Counted from the first letter of the stretch, positions 37,401-48,996 are shown. The stretch is DNA of 64,000 nucleotides from Pampus argenteus (GCA_036937835.1 CM072875.1:13281001-13345000); one strand, 5' to 3'. Notes: generated by a model from the letters alone, not told the origin. Translations and numbers: made by a program.

Positions 37401-40400
37401 TCTCCCCATATTTCCCGTCATTCTGCTGTCAGCTATCTAATAAAGTGGCATGTCATGTATTCACACTTGCAGGCTCTGGATGGTCATAAATCCTCTGCGG
37501 ATTCTGGATCTCGAAGGGACTCCTCTTCAGATATCTTTGCTGATTCGTCCAAAGAGGGCTTCCTTAACTTTAGGCAACTTAATACAGATAAAAATAAGGT
37601 ATGCACACGAACACATGTATTGAGTGAATAAATGTTAGATGTTGACGTGTCAATAATTTCTCTTCTTCTATCCTTTTTCTCTCTTTGCCTCTGTAGCGTG
37701 TTGGTGGAGGAATGAGATCATGGAAGCAGATGTATGCAGTGTTACAAGGTCACAACCTGACCTTCTACAGAGACAGGAAGGATGCGCTGTCCCATGCTTC
37801 AACGCAGTCTGACGAGGACCCCCTGCGAATCAGCATCAAGGCTTGTCTGATTGACATATCCTACAGCGATACAAGACGCAAGAATGTGCTGCGACTAACC
37901 ACCTCGGATTGTGAGTACTTGTTCCAAGCAGAAGGGAGGGACGACATGCTGACCTGGATCAGAGTCATTCAGGAAAACAGTAACCTTGATGAAGAGGTGA
38001 GTTTCAGCAACATTTAGGCAGTCATTATTAACTGTCGTTAAGTTAAGAAAACTACCACATGACAAGTTAGAGGTGATTCATACACTACAGAAATCTAAAA
38101 GTACCGAAATGATAGCAAACAATGTGTGTAGTCAGTCTATCCAGCAAAATTTCATCAGGGCAGAACATAGCACTAGTGATCACGAGTTATTGAGGAGCAA
38201 CAAGCAACTTAAGACAAGACTGCATAGATAGTTTTAAAAGAAATAACATTCATACCCATCAGGTTAAGCAGTAGCAACAGATTCTACCAAAGTCCTTCTA
38301 GTTATTAAAGGCCTATCAAAGGTTAAAAAAATGCAGAACAAGAAAAAGGGTGTGAGAGAAAAATTCCATTTTAAACTGAGAACCAATCTGAAATCCTGCC
38401 TTTCAGCAAGACTTTGTTAATAGAGATCTTCTGGCAATAATTAACTTTGATATTTGAGATGGTTTGACAGCACATGATTAAGTAGGGTTATATATTGTAG
38501 TGAGACTGCCCAGTTACTATCAGCGTAGAAAATGACAAGCTTTTTGTATGTTTTTTTTGTATTCATGCTTAGGCTATATAGGCAAACTTCACTTTTTAGA
38601 CACAATTGTAAAGTTTTAGGTTCATAACATTGCTGGTCCACGAAGCAAACTTGTGTAACTTGACTGCTTCCTGATTGCCACATACTGAAAGTTTTAGATT
38701 TGCATGTGGTTGTTATAAATGACATTTAAGGGATTTGCATTTATGTATCACTGACTTTGAACATACTTTGATTTTGTTGGATTTACAAGAAATATAAATT
38801 AATTAACAATAGTTAAATCATATTAGAGATAAGCTTCTAAATTAAACTCTACCTGCAAAAAGAAGAAAACTAGTTTTAACCTTTCTTAGTGTATTCATAC
38901 CATCCTTACTGTATTTTTTTTATGTAATTTCAGAACGCTGCTGTTACAAGTCAGGACTTGATCAGTCGAAAGATCAAAGAGTACAACATGATGAGGTATG
39001 AAATACTCTATATTGCCACCTGGGGCTCATTCACAGTACTAAACTATAATCTCTCTCTATTTATATCTATATAATTCTTTTGAATTATATGCCAGCATAA
39101 TTTATTTTTGCTTTTATGACTTTTCATTTGGATTAGTGCGCCCAGCAGCAGGTCTGAACCTTCCCCCAAACCTTCCCGTCAATCCCTCAGCATCAAACAA
39201 GCCTTCCTGGGAGGTAAAACGGACGGCAAGATTCACAGCCCCCATTCACCTAAAACAGGAGAGGAGCGAAGGGCGCTGAGAGGTAAGAATACTTTTTCCA
39301 ACTTAGTGTGATATCACTTTTAAAAACTGGCTTATTTATGTATTCATGCATGTGTGTGTACCATGTCAGATGACTCCAGTCCACCAAGGGACCGAGCTGC
39401 TTGGAAAATTGGAATTGCAGGGATCATGAGGAAGCCCTTTGAAAAAAAGACTCCAGCTGGTGTCACATTTGGGGTGCGGCTTGATGACTGTCCGTCTGCA
39501 CAGACTAACAGAGTAAGTCTCAATCTCTCCTTGTGTTTTTAGGAGAAAACATTGTCTAGTTAAACATTCAGAAGATGTGAGTTGCATCTCGTTTCCATAC
39601 ACATAAAATACTGATTTTTCATCAATGCCATGGCGGTCACAAATTCATGCTTGGGTAAGCTCAAACTGCTGTACTCATTCACACAGTGTGTAGATAGAAA
39701 TAGATGTAACATAATCAGTGATTTTGATTTTTTATCTAATGTTTTCCTGCTGTATGTATGTTGTGCAGTTTGTTCCTCTGATCGTGGAGGTGTGCTGTAA
39801 AGTGGTGGAGGAAAGAGGTCTTGAGTACACAGGAATCTACAGGGTCCCTGGGAAAAATGCTGCCATCTCCAGCATGCAGGAGGAGCTCAACAGCAAAGGG
39901 ATGACTGACATCGATATCCAGGAAGATGTAAGTGACTCACACACAGTTTTCTTTTTTTTCGGGGGGTGGGGAGTGATTCATTTACTTTTGCTTAACATAA
40001 TGCTGTCTCCCTATTCTTTACTATTACATCTCTGCAGAAATGGCAGGACCTTAGTGTCATCAGCAGTTTACTAAAGTCCTTTTTCCGAAAACTTCCAGAA
40101 CCTCTGTTTACAAATGGTAAGATCTAATAAATGCACTGAAAATCCAAACCGAAACTGAAGTGTCTGTGTACATTTTCTATATTCAATTCCATATTAAAGG
40201 TTTGCATGTTCTATTCAACAGAAAAGTATGGTGACTTTATTGAAGCCAACAGAACAGAAGACTCTGTTGAGAGACTTAAAGAGCTTAAGAGGCTGGTGAG
40301 TGACAATCTGTGCACCGGTTTCTCAAATAATCTTGAGAGAAGTATGTGAATAGTATCAAGTACTGTAAGCTTGAAACTGTCCCACTTTTTTTTTGCAGAT

Positions 40401-43400
40401 CCATGAATTACCTGATCATCACTTTGAAACTCTTAAATTCCTTTGTGCACACCTCAAGAGGGTTTCTGACAACTGTGAAAAGAACAAGGTAAGACAGCTA
40501 AGAGGATCTGTCGGTTTTAATGACATTAAGTAGAACCTTCCAATCCAGTTTGCCTTTCAGGATTCATCAGATAAATCAGATTTGTCTTAACTTCTGTTTA
40601 GATGGAGCCTCGTAACCTGGCGATTGTGTTCGGTCCAACACTGGTGAGAACGTCTGAGGATAACATGACCAACATGGTCAATCACATGCCGGACCAGTGC
40701 AAGATTGTTGAGAACCTTATCCAACAAAATGACTGGTTCTTCTCTGATGACGGTGATGAGGACCCTGTTGTATGTGGCACTTCTTTTTTTTATTTTAACT
40801 TTTGAAAGCTCCTCTTTTGTGTTGCTGTGGTTATTTCCCTGTATTAGCTCTGTTCACTCACTTGTCATCTATCTGCTTTCTCTCCTCTTCCAACCCGTGT
40901 TTTTTTTTCTTCCACATGCGGCTCCAGACCACAGCTGAGCAGGAAAGCACAGTGCAATCTCAGCCTGTGCCCAATATCGACCACCTGCTCTCCAACATTG
41001 GACGGACTGCAGCCTCGCAGAGCGAAGTCTCAGGTAACGCACTGGGATTTCTCTCTCAGGGACTCGGCAGTCAAGCATCACCGCAGCAAATATTTTACCA
41101 TGGCAGCATTATTATATTTCATTACTGTTACTACAGTAGATTAAAGTTTGAAAGATATGTGGTACAAACTTATTTTTAAGGAGTTTCTCAGCTGTTAATG
41201 TTAAGACAAAGAACATCATGCCTGTTTTCCATAATTTTAAATGCTTTGAGCTAAAAACAAGTCTACTAATTTTATGTTTCTGTTAATGCAAGATTTTTCA
41301 GTAATTTTTCAAAGAATACATTGTGTGAATCGATCATTGGAAAATTGTTGAAAAATACCTTGCAGTATGTCGAGCCGTTTTTTAAATTTTTTTTATTTAT
41401 GTTTGTATTAAGGTCTGTTTTGTTTTGCTGATTTTATTTATTTCTTTATTTATTTTTTGCCCAAACAGATAAAATTGTCCTCAAGTTCTATTTTAGTTCA
41501 TTTCTTTGCCTTAATCTTTAATTTCCTCTTGCTTGTCTTTTTTTTTTTTTCACTCCTTGTGCTTTACCTGTGTTGAGACGACGACTCCTTTTCTTTCAGT
41601 TCTTTTCTTCCCCTCCTCCTCGTCTCACATAATCCTGGCATGTTCTTTCCCAAAGAAAATCTAACAAACAAAAAAAGGAAACAATGGAAGTTTTAACCCT
41701 TCTGACCTCTGCCCTTCTGTGTGTAGTGTGTTGTTTTTCTCCCCTATCCCTGTCCAGCACTCACACATTACCCAATCTTGACACAGGCCAAGTGGGCGGC
41801 GTCTATCACTCGATGATGTCACTGATGGACTCTGTTTTGTCAGTGATGGACAGCTGGGACTGTAGGAAGAAGGACGAGTGTTGTGCCCAGTGTAGCTGCC
41901 TAGTCTGCAGAAACCCGCAGCTCTTTTAAATTTGGGCGAAAGGAGGAAAAAAGATAAAAAAGAAAGAAAGAGAAGTCGATGTTTGTCATTTTTACCTGTG
42001 GTGTGCACGTCTAATATTTAAACCAATACCCTAAATTGAGGGGATACAGAGCGATGCTGCTGTACTTTCTCTGAAAGCCCTTCTGCTGTCTCTTGTTGTT
42101 TCTTAAGCTGATCGCAAGGACAAGTAGCATGGTACGGTCAACCTCAGGTTCTCTCCCGGTCATGTGGCATAATCTGTCATGATGTCTAAGGGTGGGGTTG
42201 TAGTGGTGGGACTGAGCTGGATGTTCCCCAGCACACACCTGTTTACACACAAACATACCCACACATATAACCACGTCCTAGATTGATAAGCACTGTACGT
42301 AGGTACCTTTGTATTTAAATAGCAGTGGACTGGGCTCTAAGCAGGTAGATATAGCAGTATTTCTACAACAGGCAGTGTTTTTTTTTTTTTTTTCTCCAGG
42401 TGCCTCCTCCTGTGTCTTTTTGTTTGTGTTAATATCTGTGCTGTCCCTATTTCAACATCTGTCTTTATTCAACATTGAAAACATTTGTCTACTCAAGACA
42501 AACACTGCCACATACTCCCTCATCCTACTGTTACATACTATAAAACACCCACATTAATCACTAACATGTTCCCCACCCCGTCCCCCTACCAGAACCCTGA
42601 TACATACATAAATACACACAGTTTGGACCGGAGTTAGTTCATTAATAGCCCATTTCCACCACAGGAACTTTATCAAGAGCCATTTCAGGAACCTTACCTG
42701 ATTGTATTTAGTTACTCTGCCATAGTGTCTGGTGCTCAAAAAAAGCACTTTCTGATGGCTACTTTCTGTGGACCCTGGAACTATTAAAGCAGAATTTGCA
42801 GCACTGAACGTCGCTAGGTGTTCAACCCGGCGACTTGTACAAAATTTGCACACAAATTTGCAACCCAATTTCCTTATGGAGCCATCATAGTTCATCATAG
42901 CCATAAATCAAAAATGTATAACCATAAAATACTAAGCAGGTTGTCTACTTTTGAGACAGATGCTCTGGAGTTTTAAGTCTCCATCCACCTCTGCAGGTCT
43001 CCTTTGCATGCATTCATTATTTACATTGTGGCTCAAATGTTCCTGGAACCATTTGGTGGAAAAGGACTATTAGTCTGCTTATTTTTGTTAATTGCAGTTT
43101 GTGTGTTTTCTCCTTTTGAACAGTGAGATCAGAAAGTTTTGTGAACTCTTTGTTTTGCCTTTTATGTTGTTGGGAATGACAGGCTACATGTTAAAGGGCA
43201 CCACAGGAGTTAATCTAGCTTGGAGTAAGATCAATCTTTCCGTTATACGAAGGCTTGCCTGTGCCAGCTGTATCGACCAAGACACACACTCACTGATCTG
43301 TTCAGCTCAGGCCCCTTAAGTCTCTCAGTCAGAGCGAGCTCATCACTCCCTCTCCTCTGTGATGTCTTTGAGTTGGGAAAGAATGCCTACAGCTGGTTGG

Positions 43401-45482
43401 TGGCTACATGTGATGCTCTGTGACTGGCGTGTTTGTCCGTGATGTGCCGTCGTTCCATTGTTACATGAGCATGAGCTGCTTTATATGTCTTGTTTTACTG
43501 CCTTTCCTCTCATCCCAGGCCTCCTCTGCCGCTTTCTCCACATCTCCATATACTGCTTAGTGTGATTACGTGTCCTCCTGTCTATCTTACTCTGAGCTGA
43601 AACTGTCATTAGCTTTCATCCATCTGCTCTCATTGTCTGTCCGTTTCACTTCATTCAATCTGCCTATTCTCTCTCTTTATCTTGACTGTTTTCAGAAACT
43701 TAGAGGTGTCAGACAGTCACTAATGACTCTCTTCTCTTTAATACAGATTCAGCATGTAGTGACTCCTCCAAATCAAAGGTAATATCCTCTTGTTTCATTT
43801 TATTTCTCACAGAGCCTTCATTCCTCTGTTTTTGCCATTTTTAATGCTCTTTGGTCGTGCATCAGTTAGTCCATAATGCTGTTCTGGTTCTGTGTCAGCA
43901 GGGCTTGTGGGGGTCAGGGAAGGATCAGTGTAGCAAAGAGATGCTGCGCTCCTCTTTCTTCGTCAGCCGAAAACGCAAGAAGCCCAAAGACAAAGTTCAT
44001 CCCAGCAGTTCAGATGACGACCTGGATGCTGTGTTCCCCAAGAAGGAGCTCCCAGAGGAGAACCAGCAGCAGCCTCTGTGGTCCCTTGGCAGCCGGACCG
44101 AGGAGGAGGGGGAGAAAAATGAAACCAGGGAGAAGGAGAAGCACAGGACCAGCTCGGAGGAACAACTCAACAAAACCAACGGGAAAGAGTCTCTCTCTAG
44201 CAGCCTGACGTCACAGCCCTCTCCCTCTCTGCCTCCCCAACACCTTTCCTCCACCCTTCAGACGGGCTCTCCATATGCCTCACCCTCCCATTCCCCGAGC
44301 CTCAGCTACCGCATGCCGATGGCTCATCAGTCCTCCTTATCAGACCCGCCCTCCAACTATGATGATACAGTGTCTGACCTCGGTACAATGAACAGCACCA
44401 GCTCTCAGGCTTCAGTGCCCAGAATGAGGCGTAGTAGGACGGTGGCTCTGGGACCAGAAGCGGGCCCTAGTGGGCTAGGAGCAGAGGTTTGCTCCATCAC
44501 CTCCGACTACTCCACCACGTCATCTATGACGTTCCTGACTGGAGCTGAGCTCAGCACCCTCAGTCCTGAAGTGCAGTCTGTAGCTGAGAGCAGGGGTGGA
44601 GATGATGCGGATGACGAGCGCAGTGAGCTCATCAGCGAGGGACGGGCGATGGAGACAGACAGCGAGAGCGATCTGTCGGTGTTTACTGTTGGGAACACCA
44701 GAGCAGCTGAGCAGCGAGAACTGCAGGAGGCTCCACGACCCCTCCCCTCCCACAGACTCATCGAATGTGATACACTGTCAAGAAAGAAAGCTGCTCAACA
44801 GAAAACCGACAGCGAGTCTTCACTGGATGGCGCTCGCAGTGATAAAGATTCCAACAGACTGTCACGTGTTTTGGGGTCAGTTAAGGGTCGTTCCACTGGC
44901 AGCCTCACCTCCACATCTCGGAGCGAGCTGGATAAGACGGAACCCGCATGGAAGTTGAAGATCACAGACCGGCTAAAAGTGCGTCTGCGAGTGTCAGTGG
45001 ATGATATGTTTGGTGTGGGCAGCCAGAGGAGTCGGTCCCCTGAGGGCCGCAGTAAGAAGAAGAACATCAGACGCAGACACACCATGGGCGGGCAGAGGGA
45101 CTTTGCTGAACTGTCTGTTTTGGGAGACTGGCAGCAGGTCGGTATAGGTTCAGGTTCTCGGTCGGAGCTGTCCGCTGTGGACCGACTGAAGCCTAAGTGC
45201 AGCTCTCAGGATTTCTCCATTGGGGACTGGATTGCCCGCGAGCGCCACCGCACCAGCAACCCTGAAGTGAGCCTGGATTTCTCTGAACAACAGGGGGGGC
45301 TGTGCAGCGCAAACTCCCAAAACCTCGGAGCCTCATCCTCCTCTGAACTGCCACATCGTCCAGCTGAGGTGTTTAACGGGGATGTCCCCCAGAGTAAAAA
45401 TCTGAGCCTCTCAGCCACCGCTCACCCACATAAACTCAGTAGTTCCCAGGTGGTCCATTCGCGCTTCTATCAGTACCTGTGA
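17817..45482 (+). CDS. arhgap21: Rho GTPase-activating protein 21
   Basis: Complete gene of 23 coding exons, 5,424 nt, 1,807 residues (human is about 1,950). The start is MMASRW at 17817, matching the MMA start I recall in human; the stop is TGA 45480-45482. Exons: 17817-17882, 23240-23422, 23611-23629, 27800-27892, 28186-28264, 28351-28405, 32006-33572, 36317-36463, 36638-36740, 36859-36904, 37473-37598, 37697-37996, 38934-38995, 39137-39282, 39370-39512, 39769-39927, 40038-40116, 40222-40295, 40399-40488, 40602-40769, 40928-41033, 43747-43778 and 43902-45482. All phases are consistent. Domain order is PDZ (~47-165), PH (~812-925), RhoGAP (~1030-1225), then a Ser-rich tail. ARHGAP21 stimulates GTP hydrolysis by CDC42 and RhoA-type GTPases at the Golgi and at cell junctions. 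Its close paralogue ARHGAP23 is a less good match (KSKG-LWGSGKDQ, tail motifs, prtfdc1 neighbour). Confidence 0.97.
17883..23239 (+). other. arhgap21 intron 2 (5.4 kb)
   Basis: The largest arhgap21 intron, between GTAAAT and TGTGTAG. AT-rich with many T tracts. One denser unique stretch at about 21420-21660 could be regulatory. A GC-richer patch near 20455-20600 has no recognisable coding content. Short ORFs are not supported as genes. Confidence 0.6.
23630..27799 (+). other. arhgap21 intron after the 19-nt exon (4.2 kb)
   Basis: No gene is seen. A complex stretch at about 26195-26335, with TTAATTAGC and GCTAATATCC motifs and a repeated GCCGGTG, stands out from the AT-rich background and is listed as a candidate regulatory element. 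Confidence 0.6.
26195..26335. promoter_or_regulatory. Candidate intronic regulatory element in arhgap21
   Basis: The stretch contains GTTAATTAGCGACAGCTAAT, followed by CTGCCGGTGACATGCCGGTG and GCCCAGGGCAG. Paired TAAT cores and a direct GCCGGTG repeat in unique sequence are typical of conserved enhancers. No conservation data are available here. Confidence 0.25.
28406..32005 (+). other. arhgap21 intron before the large exon (3.6 kb)
   Basis: Contains a GT microsatellite with a G run (30441-30477) and a GC-richer interval at about 30200-30990 that could hold an alternative first exon, although none can be demonstrated. No ORF is supported. Confidence 0.6.
30441..30477. repeat. (GT)n plus poly-G tract
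   Basis: A 25-bp GT run at 30441-30465 is followed by a G-rich run to 30477, in an arhgap21 intron. Confidence 0.93.
32006..33572 (+). other. arhgap21: arhgap21 large exon: proline/serine-rich linker between PDZ and PH
   Basis: A single 1,567-nt exon for residues 166-687, opening AYSQDAYLRGHSSYSGNA right after the PDZ. It contains conserved islands (NIDWRTYQTYREYIDN, RTIQERLDNLRAG, RRRSTSHERS, VILREKPPSGKNPSPLRH, SYILAVNDDGAESTADVV and CWLPNDARREIHIRRLGE). The rest is low complexity, rich in Pro, Ser and Arg, and probably disordered. The RRRSTS, SASQ and SVSQ motifs look like basophilic-kinase or 14-3-3 sites. The long ORF visible from 32120 is an internal part of this exon, not a separate gene. 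Confidence 0.95.
33573..36316 (+). other. arhgap21 intron (2.7 kb)
   Basis: Contains the GT repeat at 34373-34409 and a moderately GC-rich unique stretch at about 35140-35350. No coding sequence is supported. Confidence 0.65.
34373..34409. repeat. (GT)n microsatellite
   Basis: 37-bp GT run preceded by CT-rich and TATA-rich tracts, in an arhgap21 intron. Confidence 0.95.
37473..37996 (+). other. arhgap21: arhgap21 exons encoding the PH domain
   Basis: Exons 37473-37598 and 37697-37996 encode residues 787-928. The PH domain begins at KEGFLNFRQL. It continues through SWKQMYAVLQGHNLTFYRDR, an acidic loop, CLIDISYSDTRRKNVLRL and LFQAEGRDDMLTWIRVIQ, including the C-terminal helix Trp. In ARHGAP21 this region helps recruit the protein to ARF-GTP at Golgi membranes (family knowledge). 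Confidence 0.93.
37997..38933 (+). other. arhgap21 intron after the PH exon
   Basis: About 0.9 kb, AT-rich. Nothing in it looks coding or repetitive. Confidence 0.7.
39370..40769 (+). other. arhgap21: arhgap21 exons encoding the RhoGAP domain
   Basis: Six exons (39370-39512 through 40602-40769) give FGVRLDDCPSAQTNR, FVPLIVEVCCKVVEERGLEY and TGIYRVPGKNAAISSMQEEL. These are followed by WQDLSVISSLLKSFFRKLPE, ETLKFLCAHLKRVS and MEPRNLAIVFGPTLVR. The catalytic arginine finger is the Arg of GIYRVPG, about residue 1070, and the structural NLAIVFGPTL helix is intact. The domain should be an active GAP. Confidence 0.95.
41034..43746 (+). other. arhgap21 intron (2.7 kb) with a small inverted-repeat element
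   Basis: Contains the terminal-inverted-repeat element at 42643-43072 and a Cys-rich ORF at 41684-41929 that cannot be spliced in frame to the upstream exon. No coding sequence is supported. Confidence 0.6.
42643..43072. mobile_element. Non-autonomous DNA transposon (MITE-like) with terminal inverted repeats
   Basis: The left end (42643-42661, TAATAGCCCATTTCCACCA) and the reverse complement of the right end (43054-43072) match at 17 of 19 positions. GGAAC/GTTCC sequences inside each end continue the symmetry. The 430-bp interior has no transposase ORF. Such 'TTTCCACCA...GGAAC' ends occur in short vertebrate DNA elements, but I cannot assign the superfamily. No clear target-site duplication was found. 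Confidence 0.55.
43902..45482 (+). other. arhgap21: arhgap21 terminal coding exon: serine-rich C-terminal tail
   Basis: Residues 1282-1807. It opens GLWGSGKDQCSKEMLRSSFF and continues with RKRKKPKDKV, a basic patch typical of a nuclear-localisation or phosphoinositide-binding site. Conserved tail islands are ITSDYSTTSSMTFLTGAELS, LSPEVQSVAESRG, DDERSELISEGRAMETDSES, HRLIECDTLSRKKA and RRRHTMGGQRDFAELSVLGD. KCSSQDFSIGDWIARERHRT and a closing HKLSSSQ follow. The final residues VHSRFYQYL differ from the human end as I recall it. The acceptor is of NAGNAG type (43896-43901). Confidence 0.95.
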
Positions 45483-47013
45483 GAGGTGTCGGAGGCGTAT
45501 GACTGTTTGTTTTCTGTCTGTGAGATGTGTATGTACTTGGGAGTCTGTTAGCGCAATGTCTGTCATGTGACCAATGTTAGTGAATGAGCATGTTGTACAA
45601 AAAATGTCTGAAGTGTGTCTGTAACTGTTGTGTGCACCTTTTGGAAAAGAGAATTACTGCACACAGGGATCACTGATCTTGCTTGTGTATAAGGCATGGA
45701 ACAAAATGTCGTTCATACATGTTCATTCTTTTCTTTTTTCTTTTTTTTTTTAATGACAAATGACTTTGGGATGGCTCAGTAAGGGCGCTTTCCTCCCCTC
45801 CTAATACAAATCCCTGTTATGCTGAAGATTAAGAGGACCTGCGACTCATGAAACGATGAGCCTGTGAAGTACAGTATGTGTAAGGAAGTGTGGACCGTGA
45901 CGTTCAAGTTAAGATTGTTAAAAGGCTTAGCTAAGTGGCTTTAAGGATGAACTGACTTTTAGAATGAATAGGAAGTAGTAAAAAAAAAAAGTACAGAATT
46001 CTAGTATTGCAGAGGAACTATTTTTGTTTATAGAAACCTACAATGTTCAAAGTCAGCGAGTCTCTCAGTAACCAAATGAAGAATGTACAGACGTGCTTGC
46101 TGTAATACAGACTAAAAGCTTTAGATGCTTGTGTTTCATTCTAAAGTGTACATATTCCTATTTTTCTGTGTACTTGAATTGTGTTTTTGGTACAGCCTAT
46201 GTGGACTGCCTATAAAAGAGGCTTCTCCAAAATTACAAATGTGACAAGGAGACACTGGACATATGCAAATGGTAAAAAAAAAAAAAAAAGTATATATATT
46301 ATTCATCCCAGTTACATGGTTTAAAGAGCAGTGAACAATGTCCCTCTGATGCAAATGTTATTGCTGTGTTTTTAGTGTTTGTGGTTCACATCTGTTTGTG
46401 ACTGGCAGTAGATTGCAAAGAGAGGGGAAAAACATGTTTGAAGAAGAAGAAGAAAATGGGTAATCAAATGATAAAAAATCATGTTTCTTCACAATAGGAA
46501 GTGCCTCACAATGAAATGTTAAGGGTGCCATATTGTCTTTGTTGAGATACACGAAGATGTTACTGTGAATGACGTTTTTTATTGTTGACTCTCACAGTTA
46601 TCCTACAGATTCTGTAACAAAATGCCGAGCTTCCGTTCTTTAGGCATTCCACTCTGGTCTTAACATGTTTTATACTTTTTTTTTTTTTTTCCCCTTCCCT
46701 GTTTTTCATTTTTGATTTTAATAGAACTTGAATTTTAAATATTCCTTGTAAAATAAGTAACTCGACTGTACATAAATGCCATGTTTTAGCTGCTTTTACT
46801 TTTAATTTCCATCAGATTGCAGGATTAAGTTCAGTATTGTAAAAATGATGCTGATGCTCATGAGGCCTGTGTGGATGTTGTGGGCAGTTTGGTACTTCTC
46901 TGAGAGAGGTCCCTGCATGAGGAAACACGTCGTTGAGCTGGACCGTTTGTATCAATGCTGTGTTCCTCTGATTGTGAGGGGAGTGCACAGACTCCTGAAA
47001 CACTGGAAATAAA
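45483..47013 (+). other. arhgap21: arhgap21 3'UTR
   Basis: About 1.5 kb from the stop to an AATAAA at 47008-47013, followed by a T/GT-rich tract (GTGTTTGTTTTTTC) suited to cleavage. Contains a GAA-repeat patch near 46441 and several T tracts. No ORF is supported. Confidence 0.7.
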
Positions 47014-47753
47014 ATTTGTCAATGGCAAATGTTGACGTGTTTGTTTTTTCAGCACATCGAAGGAAAGCATGACAAGGGCATATTAAAGCCAAGAAAGGGT
47101 TTAATCATTACCGAATACCTACATTTAAACTCTTTTTGAAATCATCTGCATTCATGAAATTTGATTTGCTCTGTGAAATTCAAGTTTCAGCTTCAAAACA
47201 TCAGGCCTGATATGTTATTCTCAGCAGCCTCGATATTCACTTAAATTTTTCATCTTGGATTTTTGGTGCAAACAATTTTTTTTTCTTGAATGTTTCGATC
47301 TAAACATGACCGAACTACTCTTGACCAACTTAAATACAATTTGTTGAACATTTTGCACTTTCATTTTCTACCTGAATTAATTAATCTTTAAAAATACTTG
47401 AACTCATGTTAAATTACACTACTTGAAAGTACTTTGAAAAAGCAGAAGTCAAACAACATCAATTTGGATAGACTTTTAAAGCTAAATATTCAAATGCTAC
47501 TAAAGGTGGTGTTTGATTTACATGTAACATCAGGAAAAGCAAAACCAGCTCTGCCACAGCTAACTGTTAGTGAGACTCTTTGAATAACAGCATGTCGATA
47601 ATTTAATTGGCAACACCTGTGTTTATTTTTTTCTTCTTTGCAATGTCTGCTGTGAAAAGGGACTATATAAACGTCAGTATAGTCTTTGTATTTGCATCAA
47701 GCTTCTTGTGACTTAAATAGTTTCGCCCTCAATGATACTGCGATATAATACAG

Positions 47754-47770
47754 GACACAAGAGGGCGCAA
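47754..47770 (+). promoter_or_regulatory. CTCF-like motif
   Basis: GACACAAGAGGGCGCAA fits the CTCF core well. It sits between convergent genes and just 2 bp before the target-site duplication of the neighbouring small transposon. Motif evidence only. Confidence 0.4.
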
Positions 47771-47780
47771 TGGCTTAAGC

Positions 47781-47909
47781 CAGTGTTTTTCAACCACTGA
47801 GCCATGAGAATTATTCAGTTTCACCTGATTGGTGTAAAAACATTTGGTTTGTGGTGTGGCTTGTAATTTTTATCAATGAAAAAAAAAAAAAAAAGGTTGA
47901 AAAACACTG
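47781..47909. mobile_element. Small non-autonomous hAT-like DNA transposon
   Basis: A 129-bp element. The first 15 bp (CAGTGTTTTTCAACC) and the last 15 bp are perfect inverted repeats, resembling the CAGTGGTTCTCAACC-type ends of Charlie-like hAT elements. Flanking octamers GCTTAAGC (47773-47780) and TTTTAAGC (47910-47917) agree at 6 of 8 positions, consistent with an aged 8-bp hAT target-site duplication. There is no transposase; the interior carries an A tract. Confidence 0.75.
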
Positions 47910-48996
47910 TTTTAAGCTTAACAAAGGTTTACAACAGAAGTGACGTAAAAAGCGATAAATGAAGCCAACAAAAGATACATTTGAAAATGCTTTATATACA
48001 AGTTGCACATACAACATAAAGACTAAACAATATAAGATTTATACACTTTGTACATCATCAGCTGACTAGAAACCACTGACAATACTAACAGAAGTGGCAT
48101 GGGGGGGGGGGGAGTCAAGACATTTAACACACATGTCAAAAGAATTCACAAAATAATGACAAAAATCAGCATAGTTTACTCACCAGTATGCCAGTTTTTA
48201 AGGTAAATATCACAAACTGTATTTGCAAACTAAATATTCTTTACATTTTGTGTCAATATAATACCATCTTTCAAGCAGACATACATACAATTATTTTGTA
48301 TTCACTTCTTTCCTGGTTTGAGTTAAATGCGCCGTACCTTGTGTTGTTAAGCTCACTAATAACTGATTATCCTTTGAGGAAAAGTTAATCGTGATCTGGC
48401 TTCGAGTTAACAACGCAATGCACAATCGAGACAAGGCCTATCCATGTTCACTCGTTTCAAGCGTCACGTGGGCTCCTAACATTAACATTTCACCCACATT
48501 AAGGCACAGTGACTAAAAAAAACCAAAGAGTTAAATTCAGCAACATGAGAAAGGAAAATATGACTTCATACCCTTTTTTTTTTACAGACACTGTTTTTCG
48601 GAGTACAACATTGTGCCATCATTTTGTAAAGCAACTAAGGACTGAGGCAGCCAGACATCCACTCAGACACGGTACTACTGTAAGACACTGAACAGAGAAA
48701 TTCTGATAAACGAGTAGCAGTAATGATATTCATGAACACAATAATCAGTAAGTTGGTTGACAAGGTTATCGGAAAGTGGCAGCCCGTCAAAAAAGTGAAA
48801 TTTCAACATAATGAACTGATGTGATAAACTTCACAGGGGATGTTTTGTGCTGAGAAGTGCTCTGTTAATGTACCTGGTTTGGAAAGGAGATGCACTGCTT
48901 CATGGACGTCATGTTGATCCTCTGTTGGTCCACCAGAGGGAGTGCTAGAGTCCATTTATTCCAATAGCAGAGAGATATGACTGTTTACATCTGAGA

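Larger units (their letters stand above)
47014..48996. other. Intergenic region between convergent arhgap21 and dpp6
   Basis: About 2 kb between the 3' ends of two convergent genes. It holds a CTCF-like motif (47754-47770), a small hAT-like element (47781-47909) and a G run at about 48101-48112. It may include further 3'UTR of either gene if distal poly(A) sites are used. Confidence 0.6.

Noticed and set aside
41684..41929. 81-codon ORF with a Cys-rich end (ECCAQCSCLVCRNPQLF) as a new gene or alternative terminal exon of arhgap21
   Set aside because: It lies wholly in an intron. The only good acceptor inside it (CTGTCCAG) would join the upstream exon in a different frame and stop after about 20 codons, and no family resemblance is seen.
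42554..42904. 116-codon minus-strand ORF
   Set aside because: It overlaps the inverted-repeat element at 42643-43072 and shows no transposase or other similarity.
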